Shown: in pieces, positions 1 through 11,170 of the stretch
How the letters are laid out: each line of letters starts with the position of its first letter
Numbering within the stretch: the first letter of the stretch is position 1
Source of the DNA: Panaeolus papilionaceus
Lineage: Eukaryota > Basidiomycota > Agaricomycetes > Agaricales
Reading direction: 5' to 3'
Assembly (NCBI GenBank): GCA_015501605.1
Contig: JADNRZ010000004.1
Coordinates: forward strand, 1 to 64,000
Length of the DNA stretch: 64,000 bases
Translations under genes and position numbers: made by a program
Notes under the pieces: generated by a model
What the model was told of the DNA's origin: nothing
Database searches by the model: none
Seen by the model: only the letters and a program-made list of their open reading frames with translations

Positions 1-1165
1 AGTGAAGATGGAGTAACACTGGATTGGGAGGACGAGGTGGTGCTGGTGCTGTTGCGTTTATTATAGATGGGATTGACGAGTCTGGATCTGTATCTAGCAG
101 ATTTGGAACGGGAGTCGGAAGTTTATGTTGAATAGTTGGAGCTGGAGGGATCTGAGATTGAAAATTTGGTGGTGGTGGTGGTGATGGTGGTGGTAGAGGT
201 GGGGGAGTGGGATGAACATGGTGATTATATGTGTATAGTTGTTGTTGAGGAGCTGAACTGGAGCGTAAAGGAGATTGAGATCGAGGCAAGGGATGAGGGG
301 GGAGTGGTGGTGGAAGAGGGGGAGGTGACGAATGAAGTGATGTCGGTAGACTAACTGGGGTTGATTGACGCAACTGCTGTGGAACAAAAGGGAGATTGTT
401 TTGTAAAGGTGGAAGGGGCGGAAGGGGTGGTGGTGATGAATTAGGAAGGGAAACAGGCGCCGGTGTCTTTTTTAATTAAGGTACTGATAAGATAAAAATG
501 CAAAAAATGAAAAAAGTTAAGAAATAGACGCACAGTTGATTGTATTGATGATGGTTTGGCTGGAAGTGCAGGTGGCAATGATTGAACTGGACGTGGTTTA
601 GGTTTTGCGTAGACGGGTGGTTCAATCGAGAACTGATCCCTTAACGCGTTTATGAGCGACAAGAGATCGCAACCCTGATGATCCATTGATTTCAAAAGAA
701 AAGGAATAAAAAGCAAGTAAAAACGATACCTCTGGCTTTCTTTGCCATTGCTGTGAATACTCAAGATTACAGAGACCACTAACGTCTACGTGCTTTCCTG
801 GTTTAACCAGCATATCTGTTGTTGGGACGACATATGCAATAGGTGGATGTCGTGGATACTCTCTTTGAATCCATACTGCTATTGGAATGTTGTATGATGC
901 ACCTCTGAATACGATGGGCAGTAAACCATGAACACAAAGGAGTAGTTGCGTACGACCATCGTCAAAGGCTTTAAAAAGATTAAATAACAATAAAATAAAA
1001 ATAAAAATTGAACATACTGTAAACATCAGACTTTGGTTTTAAAGAATTAAAAGCGTTTAAAACTGATAAAATGTCCGACTGAACACGCTGACTGTTGGGA
1101 TAGGCTATGGACGCCTCTTTGAGCCAATTCTGAATGATAATTAGTGTCGATGATGATGATGACAT
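1..1165 (-). CDS. VPS23: ESCRT-I subunit TSG101/Vps23 (UEV domain), C-terminus outside window
   Basis: Partial gene running off the left edge. Exons by splice sites: 1165..1018, 968..730, 674..534 and 466..1, all joining in frame. The first three exons encode an N-terminal UEV domain (about residues 1-150): a ubiquitin E2-like fold with no catalytic cysteine. The recognisable core includes LPIVFRGASYNIPIAVW, the YPRHPPIAYVVPT segment and the HVDVSGLCNLEY segment. After it comes a long Pro/Ser/Gln-rich linker (PPPLPPLPP-type runs), the usual spacer before the coiled coil and steadiness box, which lie outside the window. By family, Vps23/TSG101 binds ubiquitinated cargo and Vps27/Hrs at endosomes and starts ESCRT-I assembly for multivesicular-body sorting. 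I chose the start at 1165 (MSSSSS) because the upstream methionines lie in a Ser/His-rich stretch not typical of the family. The gene is divergent from the TEA-domain gene. Confidence 0.93.
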
Positions 1166-1559
1166 TAGAAAGAGATGAGAGTGTGACTGTGACATTAACA
1201 ATAATAATAATAATAATAATATTTTTTACAGATCTTGTTGTAAGATTTGGGGCATAATTACTATTTTTGATTATGATCCCGTTATGTGAACCAGTATTCT
1301 GGAATTACAGATTGGCTCGGGGGTGGCTCTGGACCGAATCTTTATTTGGTAATTTGAATGATTAGATCTTGTTTGGCTATATCTCCAATAGTTTGGTTCC
1401 GACTTTCCTAATTTGGATTAAATCTCGGATCTTGATACTAATTAGGTTTACTTAATATAAAGCCCATATCTTTGACGAATTCTCTCTTTCTCTCTTTCTC
1501 TATACTCTTCAACTTGAACCACCACCACCACCTCAACAACAACGTCTAACATCCTTCAA
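1166..1559. promoter_or_regulatory. Shared divergent promoter, VPS23 / TEA gene
   Basis: This 394-bp interval separates two divergent start codons. It carries an ATA trinucleotide run at 1201-1222, just upstream of the VPS23 start, and a CT-rich tract at about 1480-1508. A CCACCACCACC/CAACAACAACG leader lies directly before the TEA-gene ATG. No CDS is visible. Promoter function is inferred from position. Confidence 0.55.
1201..1222. repeat. (ATA)n microsatellite
   Basis: About seven perfect ATA units, 35 bp upstream of the VPS23 start codon, so probably within its 5' leader. Confidence 0.9.
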
Positions 1560-3371
1560 ATGGCTTCATCATCAAAGAAACGAGATCCTTCTTCTATAAC
1601 TCCTCAACGAAAACATAGAAAGCTGCTCAAAGATGGTAGTGGTACGGAGGTTTGGCCAGAAGCTATCGAAAAGATTTTCGTTCAAGGTCTTTTTCATTTT
1701 TCCTTTATTTAAACTTGCATTTTTCATCTCATCATTCTTTAATTTTAGGTCTACGTGAATATTGGGACTCCCCCTATGCCACCTATTCTCAATCAAGGGG
1801 ACGGAGTCGTTGGAGGAATCAATTCCTCGTCGATTACCTTCAGAAACAGGGGATCGAGAGATCAAAGAAACAAGTAGCAAGTCATATTCAAGTTTTGAGA
1901 AACATGTGGAAGGGCGAACCAGGTATGTTTTCGTTCATACTTTTCGTTGCTTTCTTTCACTCATTAACAAATTTTATTCAGAATTCCATCTCGTCGCTGG
2001 TGGTGATGAAGCTTACCCAGAAGCGTCCTCTCCTATATCAGTAAAAGCAGAAGAACACTGGGAATCAAATACAGTTCCAGTAGCTTATGAATGGGACGAA
2101 CACGACAACACCGCTTCAAATTCAGTTTCACCAGATTTCTCTCCAGCTGACTCTCAGTCAGAGTTTCCACCAACACCAGAACATCGTCCAAACCTTTATC
2201 CTGCTCCTGACTCAAAGCTCAATCTCATCAACTTTTCCGACTACGCATATCCAACAAACCCAGCTATCAACTCTCCTTCAATATCACCTCAAGGGGACTA
2301 CATTCGTCAGCTTCCTCCCTTTCATGACTCACCTTCCGGCCCTCCTCTCTTGATCCATCCGAAGTATCAATCACAGCAATCCCCTTCCTCCCCTCTCCAC
2401 TCTCATCATCGTAGAACCGGCTCCGATGTCTCCGCTATGAATCGCCATATGAGTATAACACCGACCCACCACCATAGCCGCTCCGTTAGCACAGCCCCAG
2501 TCTTATCCACTCCCCGAAACAAAGTTCTTTCAGTATTCCTCTCGGCTGAAGGCATGACCCTCTTCCAGGTCAAAGTTGACGCTCTTGGCTTGCCACATCC
2601 CGCTACTGGTGCAACCGTTCAACCCCCTTTCTCTTTGAGAGTCAGGCTCGGCATTCCGATAGCTCAAGATCCCCGAGCACCTTCGTCTCTTGCCGGTTTC
2701 ACCGCAGCGCTCACGCTTGAAAGTGTTTGGAGTGCATCAAGTCGCATACATACCAAGACTTATTCTGGTAATGTTTGCGTCAATGATGAGGTCGGCTCAC
2801 TCGATGTCACCCATATCACTGTCGGCACTGTGCACGCTGTCATGTCCGAGTCCACTCTCAGCAAGTGTCGCTGGCTCGATCATGGTGAGTCATTTTACTT
2901 TATTATATCATCTTTCCTGACAAATATTTCGTTTCAGCTTTGCCTGTCCTTATTACTCAAGAAATCATCGTTGATGAAGAAACTCTTGTCTTCATAATCT
3001 ATGAACTTGACAGGAGAAACGGCGGTCAATCTATGCCGTCAGCCACACTCTTGGGTTACCAAAAATACCGTGGCTCCACCTCCACTTCCACCGCTGCTTT
3101 TGGTCTCCACTCTCACCACCCATCACCACTCGGCCCGAGCCCCACCTCGCCCATGTCTATGACCATGCCGGGATTAGGTCTCGGTGGTTCCTCAATGCCC
3201 ATGGGCCTCTCACCAAGTCCGGGTGCGAACCCTAATTCCCACGCTCAAGGCTATCCCCGAAGCCCATCGCTTTCCTCAACCACCGCCATGGGCCAGTCTC
3301 CTTCATATGGAATGTCCCAGCCGCAGCCAGTTCCCGTGTACAGGATCGGCACGACAGGTCTAAAGTATTGA
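1560..3371 (+). CDS. TEA/ATTS-domain transcription factor (AbaA/Tec1/TEAD family)
   Basis: Four exons: 1560..1686, 1749..1922, 1982..2884 and 2938..3371, giving 545 aa in one continuous frame. Residues about 30-100 form a TEA (ATTS) DNA-binding domain. It is recognisable from VWPEAIEKIFVQGLREY, the R-G-R-S-R-W-R-N segment and the recognition-helix end SKKQVASHIQVLRNMW, next to the basic GIERSK. The middle is Ser/Pro/His-rich and probably disordered. From about residue 283 to 440 there is a second ordered-looking beta-rich segment (starts SVFLSAEGMTLF, contains a CRWLDH motif and LPVLITQEI), then a low-complexity Ser/Pro/Gly/Met tail. By family, the protein binds TEA consensus sites in the nucleus; fungal members act in development and filamentation. 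The gene is single-copy within the window. Its targets cannot be inferred from sequence. Confidence 0.93.
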
Positions 3372-4269
3372 AACCTTGGACTATGATCGTTTAATTGTTT
3401 TTTTTTTGGGGGGGAGGGGGAAGATCCAAGACGGGCCTCCGATATCAGCTGTTGCGGGTAGCACCCCTATTCCTCTTGCTTTGATTTTGGGCTCTTCTTT
3501 TTTTGGCCTTGTAACCCCTTTGACCTCCTAATTTGGGTATTTGCGTCGTGTCACTTGCATCTTAACCCTTTCATTATTCCTTTCGAATTTCGCTCGCATA
3601 ACCACCCTACTTTCTGGGGTTCCCGCATTTTTTTTGTTTTGGTCTCACAGGTCATTCGCATTGCATTGTATTCTACCGTTGTCTCTATCACCCAGTACTT
3701 CTATCGCCCTCACATTCACCGTATTCTATTCCACATCCATGTCACGTTTCACCACGGCTCTTCCATGACCCTGTTGTACAATGTGCTTGTACATCTATCC
3801 CTGTGTCACTATCTTACGATTCCTCCATCTATCCCCATCACCCTTTAAAACATACCCCAAATTTACGCTGCGCATCAGATTCGTGATCGTTGACATCTCT
3901 CATCAGCTGCGTTGTCTGCCGATTCTTCTAATGCGAGTGTCGGATGCCTTTCAAACAGCCTCATAATCCGTATCATTTTGGGTTCTCCGCATTCCTGGAC
4001 CTGTTTGTATGTTTATTACTTATTGTAACATATCCACCCATCCGTCTCTCACTTTCCTCATGCCCCTCTCAAGCCACCAGGTTCCCTTCGCTCTCTTTTT
4101 TTGTTTTTGTTTTTTGTTTGTTTACTCGGAGTACACTGCATATCTTACATTCGGACATTTTGTGTTATAATACCTTTCTCCCAGTCAACCCCTGTTCTTG
4201 TTTAATACTCAAATATCATGTATGTATCTAAATACAACTAAAAACGATAATTTGATCTGCGATCAAATG
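3372..4269 (+). other. Long 3' intergenic/UTR tract, pyrimidine-rich
   Basis: About 900 bp between the convergent TEA gene and NOC3. The + strand is strongly C/T-rich throughout and holds only short hydrophobic reading frames, which such composition produces by chance. It probably contains the 3' UTR of the TEA gene. I see no protein family, RNA gene or clear repeat here. Confidence 0.5.
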
Positions 4270-7200
4270 TTATGAAGAGCGATAGCGCAATAGCTTGTCC
4301 GCTGTATCCCGAACTCGACTATCAAAGTGTGTTGACCGCAGGAGCTGAAGCTCATAAAAGGATCCACCCTCCAACGCCCCAGATACGGCAGGATCCTCGA
4401 CATTAGGTCGATAAACGCCCACCACACCCGCCGCACCCCCAGTTACCCGGCCCTCTCCATCCGACCCACCCAACATAACCTCCAGTCGAGCATCTCTGAC
4501 GACAAGCGCCCGAACAAAGTCTAAAGCGCGGAGGGCCGGGCCAGATGGCCAATGGAGCGCACAAGTCAAAAGTCTCTTGCTAAACGCTGCCACGCGTTGC
4601 GGGGACTGGTGTAGAGCAGCAAGTGATGCAGTCGACGCCAACGATGAGCTTGATTTTTGAGGGGCAAAGGCGAGGTTGAGCGCCCGAAAGAGTAGATCGA
4701 TGAGGGGAGGTTGTTGGTGTGTGGCAAATGATTGAACGGGGTTGCTGACTGATTTAGAAAGGTTTGCATCTAGCTGCTTGTCGATCTCTGGTGAGAGAGA
4801 TAGGGCTAGTAGAGACGTGTATAGTTTGGCAACAAAATCGCTCAAGTCGAGATTGAGGGCCTCTCCTGCCAAAAAGGAGAGAGAGAGGCTGAATTTAGCA
4901 ATTTAATTTCCAACTAGCTCAACAAAAACAGGAGATGGAGAGCCGAAAGGGTCTCTTTTTTTTTCAGCCACTCCAGGATGAAATATAAATGGGCGAATAA
5001 AATGTAACAAGTTCTTACCTTGACCAGAGAGCAGCTCGAACGCAGTCACAATGCACATGAGTCTGCGGGTAGCCCCTTGAAAGATCCTGACGGACAATGA
5101 TGCAGATGAGGATGCTTCTGATGACTGAAGATCAGCAGCGTCAGAAGCACGGCCATCTGTTTCACTATCCTTCTTGCTCATAAAGATACCCCCGTCGGCG
5201 TCGGCGTCCTCCATCGCGATCAGATCTTTTAGGACGGCCATGAGGTCCTTGAAAAAGTCGATATTGACGAGATGTGCGAATCTGGATATGCCAGCAAGTG
5301 CCGATGGAAGAAGGGGGGTTGGCGTTGGATTTTTTAATATGCGGAAATACAACGCGAAAAGGAGCTTGAGTGTTTCCGTTTGCTGGAAGAGAATGTTTTG
5401 TTACCGTTTTGCAACCCACGCAACCCATGCAAGGAACTCACAATATTGCTTCTTTCTTCACGGTCGACAACAGCTTCAGCTTCTTTCATCTCTTTTTCAA
5501 TTTCCTTGTGTTCTCGGTATACCTTTTTCGCTTTTTTACTGAGATGAATCTTTTCAGCTTTTCGTGCTTTGAAGGATTTCTTGCCCCTTTCTGGTTCTTC
5601 TATTTTTTCGGCTCGAGTGGTGGAAGCACGCACGCCGAGCTCGGTACGTAGGCGAAGGTGTAGCAAGCAAGACAGGACGTTAGGGTGGATTTTAAATTGT
5701 CTCTCTTTGACCATCCTGTTGAGAAGCCGAACAAGTTCCAAGGAGGGTGTGCCAGTGGTGTCCTCCCGAAATACTTCAACAATGGTCTGCGAGCATGCAT
5801 CCGACGTCTGGCAAGAAATTCCATGAGCTATGTAGACTGCTAAACGTCGAATGAAGAATTCGAACCTTGTCCCAGACCCTTTTACTCAGTCGACCAACAA
5901 TGCAGGTCATGAGGTTGATACGGAAATTGAAATGCGTCACTTCTTTTAGTAAAGTGCACATGGACTGAAGTGCAATTTCGGCCAAGTCACTCTGTGCTAG
6001 ATCCGTCGCTTGAGCATCGTCAAGAAACGAAATGTTGCAGACTCCTACCTTTGAGTTCCCCTTCCAGAAGGCGTAGGTACGACTGATACGCTGTAACAAG
6101 GCCCTGCTCCCATTCACGAGTTCGCTGGACCATTTGGCTAACTTTTTCTGACTTTTCTTGTTCTGACAACTCCCTGATTCGATACCCTGGGATAATATCC
6201 TTGAATACAGCCAGTTGAGAAAGCATGGCGAGTTTCCGGATGATGGGGTCGTTTGGAACGGGTTTGGGGTGAAGGGGAGTTGTCACGGTTGGTAAAGAAA
6301 AAGAGTGTAGTCTTTTCAGAAGCCCGAGCTAGAATAAAACCCCGATTAGCCAAAGTCGTCAGGAAATTTAAACAAGTGAACGTACACTGTTCTCCGGGTC
6401 CGCCAATATTTCTTGACAGATATCAGCTATCTGTCCCTTGGCCATCTCTACTTTTAGTTTCCGTGACTTGGTTTGCAAAATGTCAACCACAGCCGGACGA
6501 CCAAATCGTGCACCTGTCGATACATCTTCTCTGGGGTTTTGGACTTGCTTCTTCGCCTGAGCTCGTTTGCTCTGATGATCACTTTCCTCCTCTGATTCCG
6601 AAGGTGTTGCGGGTCGTTTGACTTTGGTTCCTATCAATTTAATTTGACCATCAGCCAGTTTAATGGGTAGTCCTTGCACCTCCTTCCCCTCATCACCGTC
6701 CCATGAAGGACGCCTTTTTCGTGGTGCAGTCTCGTAGGGCATTTCGACGTCGGAATCCAAGAGGTCGCTATCTCCATCATCTTCCGGAAGAGACCCCTCA
6801 AAACCATCCCATGAATCCTGATCTTCAGCCAAGTCAGACGACCAGTTGTCTTCACTCTCCTCGTCAGAGTTGACTGATGGCAGGTCGTCGTCGTTGTAAA
6901 CTGGTTGTTTTCGAACAGGTTTCGTCAGTTCGTGTAAACGAAGAGTTTCTTTTTTGCTCCTGCGGATGCACATTAAACAATTTCGGTGCGCTCAACAGGG
7001 TAAAGAACCCACATACCGCATGATAGCTTTCGGATTCAAATCCTTTAGGAAAGCCGTTGACCCCAACTCATCGTCTATTTGCATATCTTGGTCAGAAAGC
7101 TCTACATCGACATCGACATTGTCGAAATCGGGTATAGGAATTATTCCTCTCTCTGAAGCCTTCTCTTTCCTAGGTACATTGGATTGGGGTCGCTTTTGTA

Positions 7201-7337
7201 CTGGTTTACCAGCGTCGATTTTACGTTTTTTCGACGTCGCCTTAACACCCCATTTAGCTCGAGTTTTTTGAAAGGATAAAAGTAAATACTTGAGATGATG
7301 GTGCAAACCTTTTTTTGCCCTTGGGGTGACTGGTCAT
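4270..7337 (-). CDS. NOC3: Nucleolar complex protein 3 (NOC3), ribosome biogenesis and replication licensing
   Basis: Multi-exon gene. Well-supported exons are 6959..6386, 6328..6049, 5996..5866, 5807..5442, 5382..5019 and 4865..4270, with 7258..7017 upstream. The N-terminus is Lys/Arg-rich, followed by an acidic D/E-rich segment (DDDLPSVNSDEESEDNW). Next comes the NOC3 core, with the hallmarks LAMLSQLAVFKDIIPGYRIR, EKVSQMVQRTREWEQGL and FNFRINLM. The CBF/NOC-type C-terminus contains YFRILKNP and a final region ending FYELQLLRSTHFDSRV. By family, NOC3 pairs with NOC2 to escort pre-60S particles from nucleolus to nucleoplasm, and also associates with ORC/MCM. The start at 7337 (MTSHPKGKK) is not secure: joining it to the next exon needs a one-base shift at a run of seven A on the coding strand (7310-7316). 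An intron of 153 bp (4866-5018) is longer than its neighbours. Confidence 0.93.
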
Positions 7338-7497
7338 TGCGATAGATGATAGTAAGTAGTTAATGAATGAGCAATGTTAGTTTTTAAAATCTATTTCTGT
7401 ATCAATAACCGCCTTTGTTTGGTTGAACCAAACTCAGTGAACGCGTTGTTGATCTTTATTACAGTAGTTTCACGCGTCCCATACTAATACTCTCGCC
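7338..7497. promoter_or_regulatory. Shared divergent promoter, NOC3 / APC5
   Basis: Only 160 bp separate the two start codons, so both promoters must lie here or in the leaders. I see no TATA box. The interval is A/T-rich near NOC3. Function is inferred from the spacing. Confidence 0.5.
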
Positions 7498-10396
7498 ATG
7501 GACGATGAATCTCCATCTAACGACCACGTTATCCGTCCTCATCACATATCTATCTTGAGTATCCTTATGGTCGCTTTTAAAGACCTTGAAATCAAAAAAT
7601 TCCCAAATGAATACTCACTTCATATCTACCGCGTACTCCTTGGTGAAATTGCTCAGGTTTGACTTGTTGTCCTTACACTTTCGTTTATGAGGTTATAAAA
7701 GGGTCTTTTTAGGTCGCTGAACTAAGATCTCATAAGGAGTTACTTCATGCCATATGCAATGGTCCTCGCTCTCAAGGATCTGAAAGCTTTGATTTCAAAG
7801 TCGCAATAAATAGCATCGTGGGTCATTACCAATTGCTTAACGAAATCATATTAAACCCAGTTCCAGCACACTGACATCGCTACAGCTGACAAAATGGGAA
7901 ACTTTCTCGGAAGTGAGACTCTACCCTAGCACTGTGGCCCTTTCTTAAGCCTTCCACGACAGATATTCGATGCTTGCTGATCGACAAGAGTTCAACCGTA
8001 AGTTGCTCACAGATATGTTCTACACATACTTATTGCCAACAGGAACCTGCACGCTTTGTAAGTACCAGATAGTGTACATTTGTTATCTGCAACCCAAAGC
8101 ATTCCTACAGTTCCGGCGTTCTGTCTTTGGGTATTTCTGTCGGCGATCATACTTCACTTTCCTCAAGCTGTCGTTTGCAGGTCTTGTAAAGCTCTGCAGG
8201 GACTATCAACAGTGGGTTGCAGGTGACCAGGCCGCTGGATATGATAACCCTGATAAGGAGCTGCTAATATGTGAGTGCAGCTTCTTTGTCTTCGAGTCAA
8301 GTCGTGTCACTGAAGCTCTACCAGACGACAAGCTTATATACAAAACCCAGGTTGATAAGAAAAATTGGGCCAAACCAGAAGCATATGGACTGTAAGCCTT
8401 ACCAATCTACAACAAGTGTTTATTTCATGTAACTTTTCTCCTAGTTGGAGTAAAGCTGAGCTAGTTGGAGACCATTCACTTGCGGTTGATTACTTGAGGA
8501 GATTTTTCGAGCAGCACTTTAGCGACGATAATAAATCGTAAGTACAGCAGCTCACCCATTTGCTGATCGGCATTTTACTCATTTTATTTCAACAGTGGGC
8601 ACCGAGAGCATGCTTTATTGAATGTTGTTCGCATGCACTATGTGCAAGGAGAGTACGGAGCTGCTAGGAGGGTTGGTAATCTCTCGCAGCTTTATGAATG
8701 TAATCTTCCTCATTGAGGTATTTAGCTACTAATCGAGGCTGTCGATGCTGCCAGAACAAGCGGTGACAAGCACGTCCTTCATCATTGTACGAGGTAAGTA
8801 ATCCATCTTCGCACACAATCGATGCATATATATCCCAGACAGCCTCCTCCAGCGGCTTCCTCCTCTCGAGCGTAGCTCTCGACCTTCTCTGCTTGAAATT
8901 CAGTCGGAGACTCACCCTCTCGAGGTTCTTTTTGATGTCAGCAAGCTCCTAAATGAACAGAATGTGTGTATTTTATCTGCCCGGTCTGTTCAGATTGGTG
9001 ACTACTCCCACGTAGCAACAACCAATGAGCACTACATTCCAAAGAATCTTTCAAGCTGTCGGGCTGTATGACCAATGGCTATTTGAGAACTTCAAAACCC
9101 CAACGAATGAAAATTATCAATGGTGCCAGCATGCTGTCCAAGCCATAGCTTGGACGCAAACAGGTACACCCCCTCCAGATTTCGAGTATTACGAAAACTA
9201 AAGCAGCGAAAATGAGGTTGTGATCGGCTTTCATCTATTGAAGAAGATGTTGTGATAGCCTTCTCACTACCGTCTCCTTTTGTTATGGACAGACTTTCGG
9301 CAATACTCAACAAAGCATACAAGGTTTGTCCACATCTAAAACTGTTTATCTTGCCATTTCCTCATGCTTGAATGTAGCGAGCCAGGCAAGGGAGCTATGA
9401 AGAAGCATTATGTCTCTTGTTAGAGCCTTCTACGTGGACACCGTTGGGTGTCAATGAGTATGGCCACTGGGCATCACAAGTATGGCATGTTCTGTCTTTA
9501 AGGGCTACACGACGGTACGTGCAGTATGTGACATGGACTTCACGAGTTTATGCCTTTCACAGTGGGCAAATAAGGGCTTTCCGCGCGTTTCTCCTTGAGC
9601 GTGTCCCTATAGATGGATTTAACCCAAGGGAATATCTTTTTGACATGCGGTGGGACACCATGTCGACAGTGAAAGAGTCCTTGTTCCAAGTCATTCAAGC
9701 TAGGGTGGGCTTTATCTCAACACCGTCGGGTGCACAACGAGCTGAACTCGCCCCCTTGTCCAGGATCAGGATCAAGCGGCGTCAAGCATCGACCACCTCT
9801 TGAGCGCGCTGTGGCATTCCGAGTTCTTGTGTAAATTCAACCTTTATCGTACCGCAATCATTCTACTGGCAGACATTGGCCTCAATTTCAGTCTTTGTAA
9901 ACGGTCAAGGCAGATCTTAGAGGAGGTCATGCCGCAGGTATGTGTTCATTCTTTCTCATCATCTTCACAGGTCTGAAACAACTCAGGTAATCAATGGCGA
10001 TGATCGCGAACAAAGAGCCGTTGCCTGTTTTGTTTTGGCAAGATGTATCATCATCGCAGAAGATTCAAGCAGTGAGATATCACGTTGCGTGCATCCTGAA
10101 CGTATTGACAACCATCCGATACAGTTCCCGCACTGCGGAATGCTTTGCCTTACCTTCAAATAGCCGAGGCTGACTTTCAGAAGCTTGAAATTTATCGATC
10201 AACCAAGGAGGTTCAATACATGCTGTCGGTCGTTTATCATAACCTTGGTTTACATGCAGAGAGAGATGAGGCGGCATCCAGACACGCAATCACGGAGAAG
10301 CAGGAACGGGAAGCAGAGGCACAACTTGATTGTGCGAATATCCAAGAGGTGTATGATACAATTGCCTTGATAGGTGCTGCATTGGCGAATAGATAA
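7498..10396 (+). CDS. APC5: Anaphase-promoting complex subunit 5 (APC5)
   Basis: Many-exon gene starting MDDESPSNDHVIRPHHISIL and ending in a helical repeat region. Diagnostic stretches are FRRSVFGYFCRRSYFTFLKL followed by GLVKLCRDYQQWVAGD (the N-terminal scaffold), LLNVVRMHYVQGEYGAARR (the APC5/TPR signature), LQRLPPLE, HPLEVLFDVSKLLNEQN and, near the C-terminus, QIAEADFQKLEIYRSTKEVQ. By family, APC5 is a TPR-like scaffold in the platform of the APC/C ubiquitin ligase, which degrades securin and cyclin B at anaphase onset. Frame continuity requires a 15-nt exon at 8043..8057 (EPARF), flanked by 45-nt and 53-nt introns. The gene is divergent from NOC3. The symbol rests on the conserved core. 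The first two exons are less conserved but keep frame. Confidence 0.9.
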
Positions 10397-11170
10397 ATAG
10401 GTTTAAAATTACATCATGAGATTAACCTTCGATATCCCAATGAAATGAACGACATGCTTGAGTGATCAAGGCCATTGATAAGTACCACGGACCACGGACC
10501 ACAAAATGAAATCAGCTCCTCTCCGGTTCGGGCGGTTAAATGATCGCGTCAGGGGCTGCCAAATAGGAAATCATGTGTTTTGACTGGCCTACCCTACGTT
10601 CGGGGTCCTTGCCTAAAAAAATGGAATGTACGATCGATTTGTAAGAAAGACATAACTTGTACTCTCTGGAATTCGACATTAGAGATCACAAATTTCTGTT
10701 ACACATTGGGATAGACATTGTATGCAATGGGGTATGAAAATTGCTTACACGCACAGCGCCTTGAAACAAGCAACAATGATTAAGTAGAGAATTTACAGAG
10801 AATGTCAGGAAAGCGAAATATCTAACAAGAATGGCGCGACAATGTGGGAGTGAGGCTATCGGCGTATAGCAATATTTTGCATATGTGAGCTTTGCGGCAC
10901 CCAGTGCCATCCAAGGAATGATTGATACCAGACCGTGATCAATTTCCCTTTGCGGAAAGGACCCCAGAACCACTGATGGAAGGCGGCCCGGGAAGTTGAA
11001 AACCGGAATTTCTCATTTGGATCGCGTCCAACTCCATTTTGTTGACTGTAGAGCACGTGATCTTAGGGGAAATGTAGCAGCATGTTGACGGTTGGACTTT
11101 GACTTGACTTCTGTTACATCCAATCTCTTTACTTTAAACGTTCTTCCCTCACGACATTGAAACGAGGGAT
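10397..11170. other. Intergenic region upstream of the XMAP215 gene
   Basis: About 770 bp between two + strand genes. It probably holds the APC5 3' end and the promoter of the next gene. The short reading frames, including a minus-strand one at 10686-10973, show no family similarity or splice support. The only notable site is CACGTGATC at 11054-11062. Confidence 0.5.
11054..11059. promoter_or_regulatory. CACGTG E-box (CACGTGATC context) upstream of XMAP215 gene
   Basis: CACGTG followed by ATC lies 117 bp upstream of the XMAP215 ATG. The same 9-mer occurs upstream of two other genes here. CACGTG is the core site of Cbf1-type bHLH factors; use in this fungus is inferred. Confidence 0.4.

Noticed and set aside
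94..387. His-rich minus-strand frame
   Set aside because: It is a shadow of the proline-rich exon of VPS23 in another frame; the CCA/CCT-rich DNA gives His/Leu runs.
3541..4231. Series of overlapping + strand frames rich in Leu, Ser and Phe
   Set aside because: Explained by the C/T-rich strand; no single frame is long or shows a domain.
10686..10973. 95-codon minus-strand frame upstream of the XMAP215 gene
   Set aside because: No recognisable family, no conserved motif and no splice partners.
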